A stretch of 27,899 nt of DNA, taken from positions 12,839 through 40,737 of the forward strand of contig NHIV01000068.1 in NCBI GenBank assembly GCA_002170735.1, given 5' to 3'. Every line of letters starts with the position of its first letter. Position 1 is the first letter of the stretch. Under the pieces are notes generated by a model. The model was not told where the DNA came from. It did not search any database and worked only from the letters and a program-made list of their open reading frames with translations. This stretch comes from a bacterium TMED198 (GTDB taxonomy: Bacteria; Fidelibacterota; Marinisomatia; SCGC-AAA003-L08; D37C17). Made by a program: the position numbers and the translations under genes. Shown in pieces: positions 1 to 8,075 of the stretch.

Positions 1-1
1 C

Positions 2-457
2 AAAGAAGCAGCCGGTAAGACTGACTTCTTTGGGCTTAATTACTACTCCCACGTTCACCTGAAGTTCAAAATAAACGGTACAGACTTTTTTGAGAACAAA
101 TACTTAGAGTCCGATACCATGACCGACATGCCATATGCCATTTATCCTGAGGGCCTGTATCGAGCGATAAAGCTAGTTGAGACTCTAGATAAACCTATAA
201 TTATAACAGAGAACGGAATTGCAGATGATAAAGATGACAGGAGAGAGTTGTTTATAGAAAGGTATATCTATGCAATGGGCAGAGCTATTAAAGAGGGCTC
301 AAAGGTTGAGGGATATTTTTATTGGTCGCTTATGGATAACTTTGAGTGGGCGGAGGGTTACGATATGAAGTTCGGGCTCTACTCGGTTGACTTTAAAACC
401 CAAAAAAGAAAACTTAGACGAGGGTCCAAGGCCTTCGTTGACTTGGTAAAGAGTTAA
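2..457 (+). CDS. Glycoside hydrolase family 1 (beta-glucosidase-like), C-terminal part
   Basis: The reading frame is open from the window edge and ends at a TAA, so the N-terminal two thirds lie outside. The visible part starts with a DFFGLNYYS block, typical of GH1 enzymes. It then has the I-T-E-N-G motif that carries the catalytic nucleophile Glu, followed by GYFYWSLMDNFEW and GLYSVDF, which line the aglycone end of the barrel. By family knowledge these enzymes hydrolyse beta-linked glucosides, galactosides or related sugars with retention of configuration. No signal peptide can be judged because the start is missing. The exact substrate cannot be read from this fragment. The downstream genes are on the other strand, so it ends its own transcription unit. 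Confidence 0.93.
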   Translation, partial: KEAAGKTDFFGLNYYSHVHLKFKINGTDFFENKYLESDTMTDMPYAIYPEGLYRAIKLVETLDKPIIITENGIADDKDDRRELFIERYIYAMGRAIKEGSKVEGYFYWSLMDNFEWAEGYDMKFGLYSVDFKTQKRKLRRGSKAFVDLVKS

Positions 458-514
458 AAGTTTTTTACTTGGATTGATCTAAGGAGTATATAGGAATGGC
501 GGACCACATCCTGT

Positions 515-637
515 TCAGGTAGGGGTTGTAACTGTACCATCATTTGAGCTGCCTGTTGATGCTGAATCGTCATCAGAGCAGCTTTGAAATGCCATAACTA
601 GAACGGCTAGAAAAAGCATTTTTGTTATCTTTAACAT
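515..637 (-). CDS. Small lipoprotein, 40 aa, last gene of the FTR1/FecA-like operon
   Basis: A short frame starts with Met-Leu-Lys-Ile-Thr-Lys, has a hydrophobic stretch and then a lipobox-like FQS-C followed by an Asp/Ser-rich tail (SDDDSASTGSS). This is the pattern of a small signal-peptidase II lipoprotein. It lies 44 bases after the receptor stop, on the same strand, so it may be the fourth gene of the iron operon. It ends at a TGA. If that TGA were read through, the frame would continue for 11 codons (T-G-C-G-P-P-F-L-Y-T-P) to a TAG at 479, giving a U-x-x-C arrangement; this is only a weak possibility. I recognise no family. The protein is too short for homology-based support, so it is called mainly from lipobox and position. 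Confidence 0.5.
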   Translation of the reverse strand: MLKITKMLFLAVLVMAFQSCSDDDSASTGSSNDGTVTTPT

Positions 638-681
638 ATTATTTACTTCTTGTTTTTGTTTCTTGTTTATTAATTATCGTT

Positions 682-3270
682 CTAAAACGAATATTTTATT
701 GAAAAGTTAATTTGTCTTCTTGGGCCAGGTATTATACCGCTGCTGTTTCTGAAGTCCCCAGGGTTTGAGTGTAGCCTAGATCCAATATATACCTTGTCCT
801 CAATATTCTTGGCTATCAAGCTTAGATTGATTTTATCTGATACTTGGTAGGAGGCAGATGCGTTGATTGTGCTGTAGGCAGGTACAGGGCCTCTAATACC
901 AAGCTTGCCTATATTGTCCCAGCCTCTGGAGGGCTCTCTTTCATCGTAAATTCTAAGATTATCATCCCCTACGTTGTGGAAGTCAGTAAAAACAGGACCT
1001 ATATTCTTAAGGTCAACTCTAAAGCTCATTGATTTTACTGGATTCCAACTTATACCCGCAACCAACGTATTTGTTGGTGCGTATGGAAGCCTATTGCCAG
1101 AAATATCTTCATCATACCTTTCTGACATAAAGTAGTAGGGCTTAAGCTCGGCAGATGTCACTTCTGTTTTTAAAAAGGTATGAGAAATATTTACAGTTGG
1201 CACCAAAGGGTTCTTTGAAAGTTCTATTGTTGAGGAAAGCTCGGTTCCCAGCATCGTTACCGATCCAAGATTTTTAAATACCGAACCTCTTCCTGCAGCT
1301 ACCAGGTTGTTGATATCTACATGGAAGAAAGAGAACTCAATGTCAAGCATTGAAAACAAGCCTTCAGATCGAATCCCTATTTCCTTGTTCCAGCTTTCTT
1401 CTGCCTTTAAATCTAAATTTGAGTCTTGAAGCGCAAAGTTGGTTACCTTAAGAGCCCCGCTTGATGGAGATGTGTAGCCCTTGTGTATACCACCAAACAG
1501 GTTAAACAGGGGAAGGGCTTTCATAAAGCTTAGACTAGGAAGGAGAACGAAAGATGTTCTATCCAGGTAGGTTGATCCATCCAATCGGTCAATTCTCTCC
1601 TGCTCAAAGAGCTCAAACCTTAAACCAGTTTGAAGGGTTATGAAGCCTAGATCTGTGCTGTTTGAAATAAACCCTGCTAAGGCCATGGTCTCGTAGTGAT
1701 GGGCCTGGCCAATTCTATCCTCATCTTCGTTAAATGATCCGTTTCCATCTGTGTCTACATAGGGTTCACCCTCATCCCACTGTCCGTTGGCAACAACAAC
1801 GTCATCGGTAAGTGGGTCCCAGATATCACCTCCGGGGTGGTAATAGATTCCAGATCGATCGTTTGGGGCGTTTCCAATCTTCCTGTTATCAATAAATCTT
1901 TCCCAGTAAACCCTAGATCCTATCTCAGTAGTTGATGCCATGTTAAAGAGGTTGTGATTGATCTTGTTGGTCTGCTCCATTCCAAGAACACAGAAAGTTC
2001 GAAGGATGCCAAAGTTGGACTCTCCGTTTCCTGTTCTGATTACATCATCATAGCCCTGATCATTAAGCGTTCTAATGTCATAGTCAGAAAGAATCTCTCC
2101 AGTTGACTCTCTGATTAGCATCTCGTCCTCCCTCCACCACCTTCTATCAAAGTAGCTGGTGAACAGCTTTCGTGTTCTAGTATGGCTATTATTTATATTG
2201 TAGGTCTCAATAAGATCAAGCGCAACTCTGTTTATTCTAAAGTTGTCGTGCTCCTTTGGGTTGAATGTTGGATTGCTTTCAAAGGAGTGCTCTGTTAGGC
2301 CCGTGTAGGTTGCGTTTGAGTTTTCAAAGTTTGATCCAAGCTTTAGGTAGAGGCTCTTGTTCTCCGTATAGTTGAAGGAAGATTTTAATGTGGCGTTGAT
2401 CTGCTCAAAGTCATTGTTGTCCCTGAAGCCATCTCCGGCTTTATAAAGCAACTGAAAGGCGCTGTTAGCTCCAAACATGGTGCCAGTATTTGCTTCGCCA
2501 AAAAAGCTTTTGTAGCCATTTTCACCCGCCGTTAGCTTGATATCAGTAGAAAATGAATTCTTAGGTCTTCTGGTGTAGTAGTTTATAACGCCGCCCATAG
2601 TCTGTGGGCCATACTTAATGCTACCGCTTCCTTTAATAACCTGCATCCCATCAATTCTTTCAGCAGGAGGGTTGTAGTACATGTTTGGATATACATACAA
2701 AGCAGGCTGAATTGGGATGCCATCCTCTAATATTAGTACTCTCGAAGATCTCCTTGGATTTAAGCCTCTAATTCCAACGCTTATACGAGAGTTGCCTATA
2801 CCATCATCTGAAAAAGCATGAATTCCCGGAATATGCTCAAGCATTTCCTGTGTTCCTATGGGGCTTATCTGAGTCATCATTTCTTTATCGATAACTGTTG
2901 CAGATCCAGCAAGGTTTTTATAGGGGGAGTTTTTATCACTAATAATTTTAAGTTCTGGATATAGTATAGTTTTGACAGTCATCAAGCAGGTCACTTTGTA
3001 GTCAACGTCATCAGAAACTGTTATAGTTTTTGTTAGCGTCTCATATCCTATAAAGTTAGCTGAAACATTGTAAACTCCATACGATAGCCTCTCATAAACG
3101 CAGACGCCATCTACATCAGGTGAGCACCCAAGCTCTGTACCATTTTCTCCAGTAATTATAATATTAGCCTCTGACAAAGCAAAGCTCTTATCTTTATCGA
3201 CAACCTGAACAATTATTGTCTGACAAAACGAAAATGATATGAATAAAATTATGTTTAAAAATATTTTCAT
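682..3270 (-). CDS. TonB-dependent receptor, FecA-like
   Basis: This 862-aa outer-membrane receptor has a signal peptide (residues 1-16), a carboxypeptidase-regulatory-like beta domain (about 18-95), a plug (about 110-235) and a 22-strand-type barrel ending in an aromatic residue (SIKYSF). The plug holds RGLNPRRSSRVLILEDGIP and ERIDGMQVIKGSGSIKYGPQT, closely resembling ferric-citrate-type receptors. By family knowledge it takes up a ferric chelate using TonB energy. The ATG follows the upstream lipoprotein stop directly (TAAATG), so the genes are translationally linked. It sits in an operon with an FTR1 permease behind a Fur-type palindrome, which supports iron as cargo. The barrel contains an unusual acidic loop near residue 500 with DTDGNGSFNEDED, which looks like an EF-hand calcium loop. 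The precise ligand is not determined. Confidence 0.93.
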   Translation of the reverse strand: MKIFLNIILFISFSFCQTIIVQVVDKDKSFALSEANIIITGENGTELGCSPDVDGVCVYERLSYGVYNVSANFIGYETLTKTITVSDDVDYKVTCLMTVKTILYPELKIISDKNSPYKNLAGSATVIDKEMMTQISPIGTQEMLEHIPGIHAFSDDGIGNSRISVGIRGLNPRRSSRVLILEDGIPIQPALYVYPNMYYNPPAERIDGMQVIKGSGSIKYGPQTMGGVINYYTRRPKNSFSTDIKLTAGENGYKSFFGEANTGTMFGANSAFQLLYKAGDGFRDNNDFEQINATLKSSFNYTENKSLYLKLGSNFENSNATYTGLTEHSFESNPTFNPKEHDNFRINRVALDLIETYNINNSHTRTRKLFTSYFDRRWWREDEMLIRESTGEILSDYDIRTLNDQGYDDVIRTGNGESNFGILRTFCVLGMEQTNKINHNLFNMASTTEIGSRVYWERFIDNRKIGNAPNDRSGIYYHPGGDIWDPLTDDVVVANGQWDEGEPYVDTDGNGSFNEDEDRIGQAHHYETMALAGFISNSTDLGFITLQTGLRFELFEQERIDRLDGSTYLDRTSFVLLPSLSFMKALPLFNLFGGIHKGYTSPSSGALKVTNFALQDSNLDLKAEESWNKEIGIRSEGLFSMLDIEFSFFHVDINNLVAAGRGSVFKNLGSVTMLGTELSSTIELSKNPLVPTVNISHTFLKTEVTSAELKPYYFMSERYDEDISGNRLPYAPTNTLVAGISWNPVKSMSFRVDLKNIGPVFTDFHNVGDDNLRIYDEREPSRGWDNIGKLGIRGPVPAYSTINASASYQVSDKINLSLIAKNIEDKVYIGSRLHSNPGDFRNSSGIIPGPRRQINFSIKYSF

Positions 3271-3468
3271 TTAGTAAACCTTTGGATTCTTAATTTTTTT
3301 ACTGGTTTCATTTTCTTGAGATGGAAGCGATAGGTTGCAGTAGCTATCACCTGGAGTGCAATCACTTTCAGGCTCCGGCGATAAGATTGCGTCGTCTTCA
3401 CATGAAGCAAGAACAATGCATGTAAAGGTAATTGCAACAAAAGAGAACATCTTTTTAAAAAGCTTCAT
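3271..3468 (-). CDS. Small Cys-containing lipoprotein between FTR1 and the receptor
   Basis: The 65-aa product has a Lys-rich start, a hydrophobic helix and a lipobox V-L-A-S-C, with the lipidated Cys at residue 23, followed by acidic EDD. The mature part contains two more cysteines in CTPGDSYC and a polar, Lys-rich tail. It is predicted to be an outer-membrane or periplasm-facing lipoprotein. Its ATG abuts the stop of the FTR1 permease (TAGATG) and its own TAA abuts the ATG of the receptor, so it is firmly embedded in the operon. I do not recognise the family. Tight packing between an iron permease and an iron receptor suggests a role in handing iron across the periplasm, but this is inference. 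Confidence 0.8.
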   Translation of the reverse strand: MKLFKKMFSFVAITFTCIVLASCEDDAILSPEPESDCTPGDSYCNLSLPSQENETSKKIKNPKVY

Positions 3469-4449
3469 CTACTTTTCTCCTTGAATTTCTTTTTCTGGTG
3501 ATTCGTTTTTTTCACTGAACACCTCTTTTGTTTTTTTTCTTCCAACTTTTTGATACAATACATTTAACCCAATCATTGAAATTAACCACGTTATAAACTC
3601 AATTAAACTGGGGTCGCCATTATAGCCAAAGAATCCTTTAAGTAGCCCACCTATTGACCCTTTATCGTGCAGCATTGGGTAGGAGCCATCTAAATTCTTT
3701 TTAGGATTTATATCCCAAATTCTAGATGCCCATTTATCAGCCTTTTTTTCTTGATTAAGAGCAAATGTTTTAGATTCACCATTCATTCTGGTGGAAATAA
3801 TTTTATCTTCATGTACTTGTGTTTTTCCACCTACATAAGGAATCACACCGCCGGATTCAAGTTCGTGTACTCCATAGGTTAACATACCGGCAGCTACAAA
3901 AATAAGAAACACTGATGTTACATTGAAAAATTGCTTTAATGGAATTTTTACACCTTGAACAAAAATTGCATATCCAGCAAACAAACCTAAAAGAGACCCA
4001 ACTACTGAGGGAAATATTGATATGCCATCTTTAACCCCTATAGCATATAAAAATAATATAATTTCTACACCTTCCCTAAAAACAGCAACAAATGCTAAAG
4101 TAAAAATTCCATACTTAAAACCTGAAGACAACGACTCCTTGGCCTGGTTCTTTAAATCTTCAGATATATTTTTATTTTGAGCCATCCAAATAATCATTGT
4201 GGTAAGTACAGCTGATGCAATAATCATAACTACACCTTCAAAAATCTTTGAAGCGTTTCCTTCAAAACCGCCTGCAATCATTTGGAATATAATCGAAGCA
4301 ATAATACTAATTAGAATTGCACTTGAGACACCGCCCCATAGCATTTTAATACTACTTTCATTGCCAGATTTACGAAGGTATGTATATAAAATACCTATAA
4401 TAAGAGAAGCTTCAAGAACTTCACGAAACATAATGATTAGCTCTGCCAT
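3469..4449 (-). CDS. FTR1-family iron permease
   Basis: This 326-aa inner-membrane protein belongs to the FTR1/EfeU oxidase-linked iron transporter family. It has the two signature REXXE motifs that bind iron in the channel: R-E-V-L-E at residues 9-13 and R-E-G-V-E at 125-129. About seven hydrophobic segments are visible. Between them a HELESGG segment (195-201) begins a large soluble loop (about 200-265), longer than in small FTR1 permeases. It moves iron from the periplasm to the cytoplasm, usually with a periplasmic partner. No EfeO or EfeB gene is next to it, but a P19/Tp34-like iron protein lies at 12446-12982. It is the first gene of a minus-strand operon with a lipoprotein and a FecA-like receptor, and a perfect Fur-type palindrome lies 25 bases upstream of its ATG. 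Confidence 0.95.
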   Translation of the reverse strand: MAELIIMFREVLEASLIIGILYTYLRKSGNESSIKMLWGGVSSAILISIIASIIFQMIAGGFEGNASKIFEGVVMIIASAVLTTMIIWMAQNKNISEDLKNQAKESLSSGFKYGIFTLAFVAVFREGVEIILFLYAIGVKDGISIFPSVVGSLLGLFAGYAIFVQGVKIPLKQFFNVTSVFLIFVAAGMLTYGVHELESGGVIPYVGGKTQVHEDKIISTRMNGESKTFALNQEKKADKWASRIWDINPKKNLDGSYPMLHDKGSIGGLLKGFFGYNGDPSLIEFITWLISMIGLNVLYQKVGRKKTKEVFSEKNESPEKEIQGEK

Positions 4450-4474
4450 AAAAATCCTTTTTTTATTTAATTTA

Positions 4475-4495
4475 AATTGAGAATCATTCTCAATT
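4475..4495 (-). promoter_or_regulatory. Fur-type operator upstream of the FTR1 operon
   Basis: A perfect 21-base palindrome with core TTGAGAATCATTCTCAA lies between the divergent FTR1 operon and the sugar operon, 25 bases before the FTR1 ATG. The half-site layout matches the classic Fur box style (TGAGAAT-x-ATTCTCA). A Fur or DtxR-like iron repressor is the obvious candidate, since all genes of the minus-strand operon handle iron. It could also affect the plus-strand operon starting at 4618, but that lies 120 bases away and has no iron link. Confidence 0.85.
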
Positions 4496-4617
4496 GTGTA
4501 ATTTATGATGGTATTTATAGAGCAACAAAGAATTATTTTGATTAAATAAAAATAAATAATTGGTTTAAGCTAATTTATAGCACAATATTTGATTGATCGT
4601 ACTTAGCCATTGAAAAC

Positions 4618-5964
4618 ATGAATAAATTTAAAGAAGTAACTATACTCGGAGCTGGTCCAGCTGGTATGGGCGTCGCATATTATTGCAACAAGGAAGGTAT
4701 AAAATACAGGCTATTTGAAAAGGGTAGCGTAGTTGGGGGGAACTGTATAACCTTTAACATAAATGGCTTTATGTTTGATTCAGGAGCTCATCGGTTCCAT
4801 GATAAAGACCAAGATACTACGTTTTTAGTTAAGGACTTGCTTGGCCGTAGCATCCACCGGATTAATGTTCCAAGCCAGATATATATTAATGGAAAGTTTG
4901 TTGATTTTCCATTAACTCCTATTAACATTATAAAATTTCTTGGACCTTCATTAGTAGTCAAAGCAACTGCGTCCTTGGTTTTTAATAAGCTTAAAAATAC
5001 AAAAATAAGAAACTTTAAAGATCTTGCTCTAAACAGATACGGTTGGATAATTTCAAACTTATTCTTACTTGGATATAGCGAGAAGCTTTGGGGAAGACCA
5101 GCCCATCATCTCTCAGCAAAAATATCTGGTAGCAGGCTTAAAGGCTTAAGCTTGAGGTTGTTGATGGCTGAAGCCTTTGGAATTAAAAAAAATTTACACC
5201 TTGATGGAAGCTTTTACTATCCAGAAAAAGGCATAGGTTCAATCTTCTCCACAATCAAGGAAAGATGTAATGAAGAAAATTTTTTTTTAAAAAGCAAAAT
5301 AACATCCATCTTTCACAATCAAAATAAAATAACATCCATTGAAATTAACAAATCATCCAAGGTAGATATAGATCTATTAGTTAGCTCAATACCAATGAAT
5401 ATATTTATAAGATTGTTGAACCCTTTGCCACCCAAAAGTATTTTAGATGCCATTGATTCTATCAGCTACAGGGATTTGATCTTGGTTGTATTTATGCTAA
5501 ACAAAGAAACAATTAATAGCAATGGCTCAATGTACTTTCCATCAAAAAAGTTTGCATTCACAAGAATATATGAGCCCAGAAATAGATCTAAGTTTATGTC
5601 TCCAAAAGGGAAGACTTCTTTGGCTGTGGAGGTGCCATGCGAAAAAGTTGATAAACTATCAGATGAGGAAGTTAAAAGCTTGATTAATACTATACAGAAG
5701 CAATTGGTTGATATTGGTTTTTTTGAAGTTAGTGATATTATAGAAATTGGAAATAAAAAAATTAAATATGCATACCCTGTGCTTGAATCAAGCTATAGCA
5801 GTAAATTATCTCCAATTGTAAAGTACATTTCGTCATTTGAAAATTTAATTGTAAATGGAAGAAACGGTAAGTTTGAGTATACTCATATTCATGATCATTT
5901 AAATGATTCAAGAGAAATAGTTTCAAACTTAAAAATGAACGGAGTAGAGATTGAAAACAAATAA
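4618..5964 (+). CDS. FAD-dependent oxidoreductase, UDP-galactopyranose-mutase-like / amine oxidase fold
   Basis: The 448-aa protein opens with an FAD-binding Rossmann motif, G-A-G-P-A-G at residues 11-16, followed by EKGSVVGGNC, the GG dinucleotide-binding motif. Next come FDSGAHRFH and YINGKFVDFPLTP, which resemble the start of UDP-galactopyranose mutases and of related protoporphyrinogen-oxidase-like enzymes. The C-terminal NGRNGKFEYTHIHD matches the second flavin-contacting region of that fold. It is soluble, with no signal peptide. It overlaps the next gene, a sugar nucleotidyltransferase, by 14 bases, and a galactokinase follows. The context favours a nucleotide-sugar or glycan role over haem synthesis. 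True mutase activity is inference: identity to classic Glf is low by eye. Confidence 0.8.
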   Translation: MNKFKEVTILGAGPAGMGVAYYCNKEGIKYRLFEKGSVVGGNCITFNINGFMFDSGAHRFHDKDQDTTFLVKDLLGRSIHRINVPSQIYINGKFVDFPLTPINIIKFLGPSLVVKATASLVFNKLKNTKIRNFKDLALNRYGWIISNLFLLGYSEKLWGRPAHHLSAKISGSRLKGLSLRLLMAEAFGIKKNLHLDGSFYYPEKGIGSIFSTIKERCNEENFFLKSKITSIFHNQNKITSIEINKSSKVDIDLLVSSIPMNIFIRLLNPLPPKSILDAIDSISYRDLILVVFMLNKETINSNGSMYFPSKKFAFTRIYEPRNRSKFMSPKGKTSLAVEVPCEKVDKLSDEEVKSLINTIQKQLVDIGFFEVSDIIEIGNKKIKYAYPVLESSYSSKLSPIVKYISSFENLIVNGRNGKFEYTHIHDHLNDSREIVSNLKMNGVEIENK

Positions 5965-6679
5965 TGTATTAGCTGTAGTCCTTGCTGCTGGACGAGGGAG
6001 TCGTATGAAAGTAGATATCCCCAAGCAACTTGTTGAAGTTAGGATGAGGCCTATACTGACATGGATAGTTGATGATTTCAAGTCAAACTCTATTGATGTT
6101 GCGTTGGTTATTAATCCAGATGAAGAAAATCACTTCAAAGATTTTAAAGATATTGCCCATTTTGTATATCAGGCTGTGCCTAAAGGCACTGGGCATGCAC
6201 TTATTCAGGCCCTTGAAATTATAAAACAATATGAGCTAGTATATGTGTTTGTTGGCGACAGCCCTTTTGTCGGTCAATCTACAATTAAAAAGATGCTTGA
6301 GGCTCATATTAAAGATTCAGCTGATTGTACTATTGTTAGCTCAGATTTTAAGAAGTCTTTCCCCTATGCTAGAGTTTTAAGATCAGATAATGGCCGAGTT
6401 TTAGGTTGTATAGAAGAAAAGAATGCAAACACTTTTCAGAAAAATATAAAGGAGTTATTTTGTTCTCACTATCTTTTTAATTCATCTATTATTCAGAAAT
6501 ATATTTTTAAAATAGATCCTGATTCTGATAATCAAGAAATATACTTAACAGATATAATTAATCTTTTAGTTCAAGACAGAAAAAAGATATCTGTACTGAA
6601 AGTAGATAACTGGAGGAGATTAGTAGGGTTAAATACTAAGGAGGACGTTGATTGGATCGAATCTCAAGATTTAAGCTAG
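5951..6679 (+). CDS. NTP-transferase family sugar nucleotidyltransferase, GlmU N-terminal-like
   Basis: This 242-aa enzyme has the pyrophosphorylase signature L-A-A-G-R-G-S-R-M-K-x4-P-K-Q near residues 11-26, then PKGTGHALIQAL and VFVGDSPFVG, where the Asp coordinates the metal and NTP. This layout matches the uridylyltransferase half of GlmU without the acetyltransferase beta helix. It should join a sugar 1-phosphate to a nucleotide, releasing pyrophosphate. The start is TTG at 5951, within the upstream gene, supported by GGAG at 5941-5944; no in-frame ATG is nearby. It overlaps the galactokinase gene by 28 bases, so the three genes form one operon. Next to a galactokinase, galactose 1-phosphate is a likely substrate, but this is inference. 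Confidence 0.88.
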   Translation: MKTNNVLAVVLAAGRGSRMKVDIPKQLVEVRMRPILTWIVDDFKSNSIDVALVINPDEENHFKDFKDIAHFVYQAVPKGTGHALIQALEIIKQYELVYVFVGDSPFVGQSTIKKMLEAHIKDSADCTIVSSDFKKSFPYARVLRSDNGRVLGCIEEKNANTFQKNIKELFCSHYLFNSSIIQKYIFKIDPDSDNQEIYLTDIINLLVQDRKKISVLKVDNWRRLVGLNTKEDVDWIESQDLS

Positions 6680-7818
6680 TAGAGGAAACAAAAAAAATCT
6701 TCAAGAGTAGATTTAGTGTTGACCCTGCACATACAAGCTCTGCCCCTGGTAGAATTAACATTATTGGTGAGCATACTGATTATAATCTTGGTTTAGCTAT
6801 GCCAGTGGGTATTAATAGGTGGGTTTGTGCCTCAATATCTCATAGAGTAGATAGTCAAATACATGTTTTCTCAAAAAACTTTAATAAAAGCTTACAGCTT
6901 GATCTTATTGGAAACATTGAGACAACAGACTTATGGGAGAAGTATATAGTAGGGATTTTATCAGTTGTTAAGCAGCGCTTTAATATTAAATTTGGATTTA
7001 ATATGCTTTTATATGGTAACGTTCCAATAGGTGCCGGGGTTTCAAGCTCAGCCGCTCTGGAGGTTGCAATATTAGGATCAATCAAAGAGCTCTATCAGCT
7101 ATCTATTACAACTAATGAATTTCTTGATATATGCAGCAAAGTTGACAATGATTATGTCGGGGTAAAGAGTGGCATGCTTGATCAATATGTGTCTTTGCTA
7201 TCAGATAAGCAGGGACCAATGCTTATTGATTTTTCAAAGTCTAGTCACAAAAATTTAAAATTTTCTTTAAAAAAAGAAAACTTTATTTTAATAAACAGCC
7301 TTGTAGATAGAAAGCTTGCAAGGTCAGATTATAACGTAAGGGTCAAAGAGTGTAGGGAGGCTTTGGAACTAATAAATAGTAAGCTTGATCAGTCAAAGAA
7401 GATTTACGAGATTGATTGCGAAGACCTTAATTATTTAGATAGGCATTCAATCCATTATAAAAGACTTTATCATGTAGTAACAGAAAACCAAAGAGTATAT
7501 AAATTGCTTTCAGCTATTAAAGAAGGAAATATTAATATGGTGGGAAAAATACTTAGCTATTCCCACAAAAGTCTTTCAGAAAATTATGAAGTAAGTTGTA
7601 ATGAGATTGAATCAATTATTAAGGTTTCAAATTATGCGCCTGGTTTTTATGGTGGAAGAATTATGGGGGGAGGCTTCGGAGGCTGTACAGTAAACTTGGT
7701 TGATAGTGACAGGCTCGAAGAGTTTGAATCTTATGTACATTATCATCTATGTAGTAAATATTCTTTGAATGTTAAGATAGAAAGAGTTGAATTCTCAGAT
7801 GGATTAAAATCTCATTGA
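6652..7818 (+). CDS. galK: Galactokinase (GHMP kinase family)
   Basis: The 388-aa protein has all GHMP kinase motifs of galactokinases: GRINIIGEHTDYN at 33-45 (sugar binding), PIGAGVSSSAAL at about 125-136 (ATP-binding loop), the likely catalytic Asp in GMLDQ at 177, and GRIMGGGFGGCTVNLV near the C terminus. It phosphorylates galactose, or a close relative, at C1 with ATP in the cytoplasm. TTG at 6652 is preceded by a strong AAGGAGG at 6638-6644 with 7-base spacing, which decides the start. It overlaps the end of the nucleotidyltransferase gene. The product could be passed to that nucleotidyltransferase, replacing the Leloir uridylyltransferase GalT, for which there is no gene here. Other sugar 1-kinases of the family remain possible. 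Confidence 0.92.
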   Translation: MDRISRFKLVEETKKIFKSRFSVDPAHTSSAPGRINIIGEHTDYNLGLAMPVGINRWVCASISHRVDSQIHVFSKNFNKSLQLDLIGNIETTDLWEKYIVGILSVVKQRFNIKFGFNMLLYGNVPIGAGVSSSAALEVAILGSIKELYQLSITTNEFLDICSKVDNDYVGVKSGMLDQYVSLLSDKQGPMLIDFSKSSHKNLKFSLKKENFILINSLVDRKLARSDYNVRVKECREALELINSKLDQSKKIYEIDCEDLNYLDRHSIHYKRLYHVVTENQRVYKLLSAIKEGNINMVGKILSYSHKSLSENYEVSCNEIESIIKVSNYAPGFYGGRIMGGGFGGCTVNLVDSDRLEEFESYVHYHLCSKYSLNVKIERVEFSDGLKSH

Positions 7819-7839
7819 ATATATTCTTGGAATTAAGAA

Positions 7840-7860
7840 TTAATCTCGATTAAATTTTTT
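7840..7860 (+). terminator. Probable intrinsic terminator after galactokinase
   Basis: A short hairpin, TTAAT-CTCG-ATTAA, is followed by a run of six T. It lies 22 bases after the galactokinase stop and just before the small membrane gene at 7862. The stem is only five A-T pairs, so it may be weak. Confidence 0.4.
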
Positions 7861-7861
7861 C

Positions 7862-8026
7862 ATGAATTTTTTTGTTAAAATTTTTAAATCATTTCAAAAT
7901 AGAATAAAAGCCTTATTTAAAAAGTATGGATGGAAGGCTGCAGTTGGAATATTTTTTTACTACCTAATTAGGGATGTAACTCTCTATATTATCATACCGT
8001 ATATGTTAGCAAGCAATTTTTTCTAG
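7862..8026 (+). CDS. Small single-span membrane protein, 54 aa
   Basis: The frame encodes a short basic N-terminal helix (MNFFVKIFKSFQNRIKALFK) and then KKYGWKAAVGIFFYY leading into a hydrophobic segment to about residue 50. The KYGW-A start of the membrane segment resembles the beginning of DUF1279/FAM210-type small membrane domains, but the match is by eye only. No ribosome binding site is visible before the ATG, and it starts two bases after a possible terminator, so expression is uncertain. Residue composition looks like a real protein rather than chance. It lies 49 bases before the haem oxygenase on the same strand. Function is unknown. Confidence 0.55.
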   Translation: MNFFVKIFKSFQNRIKALFKKYGWKAAVGIFFYYLIRDVTLYIIIPYMLASNFF

Positions 8027-8075
8027 ATCCACTATATAATAAATATTATTTAGATTTTTTTAGAAAGGGGAACAA

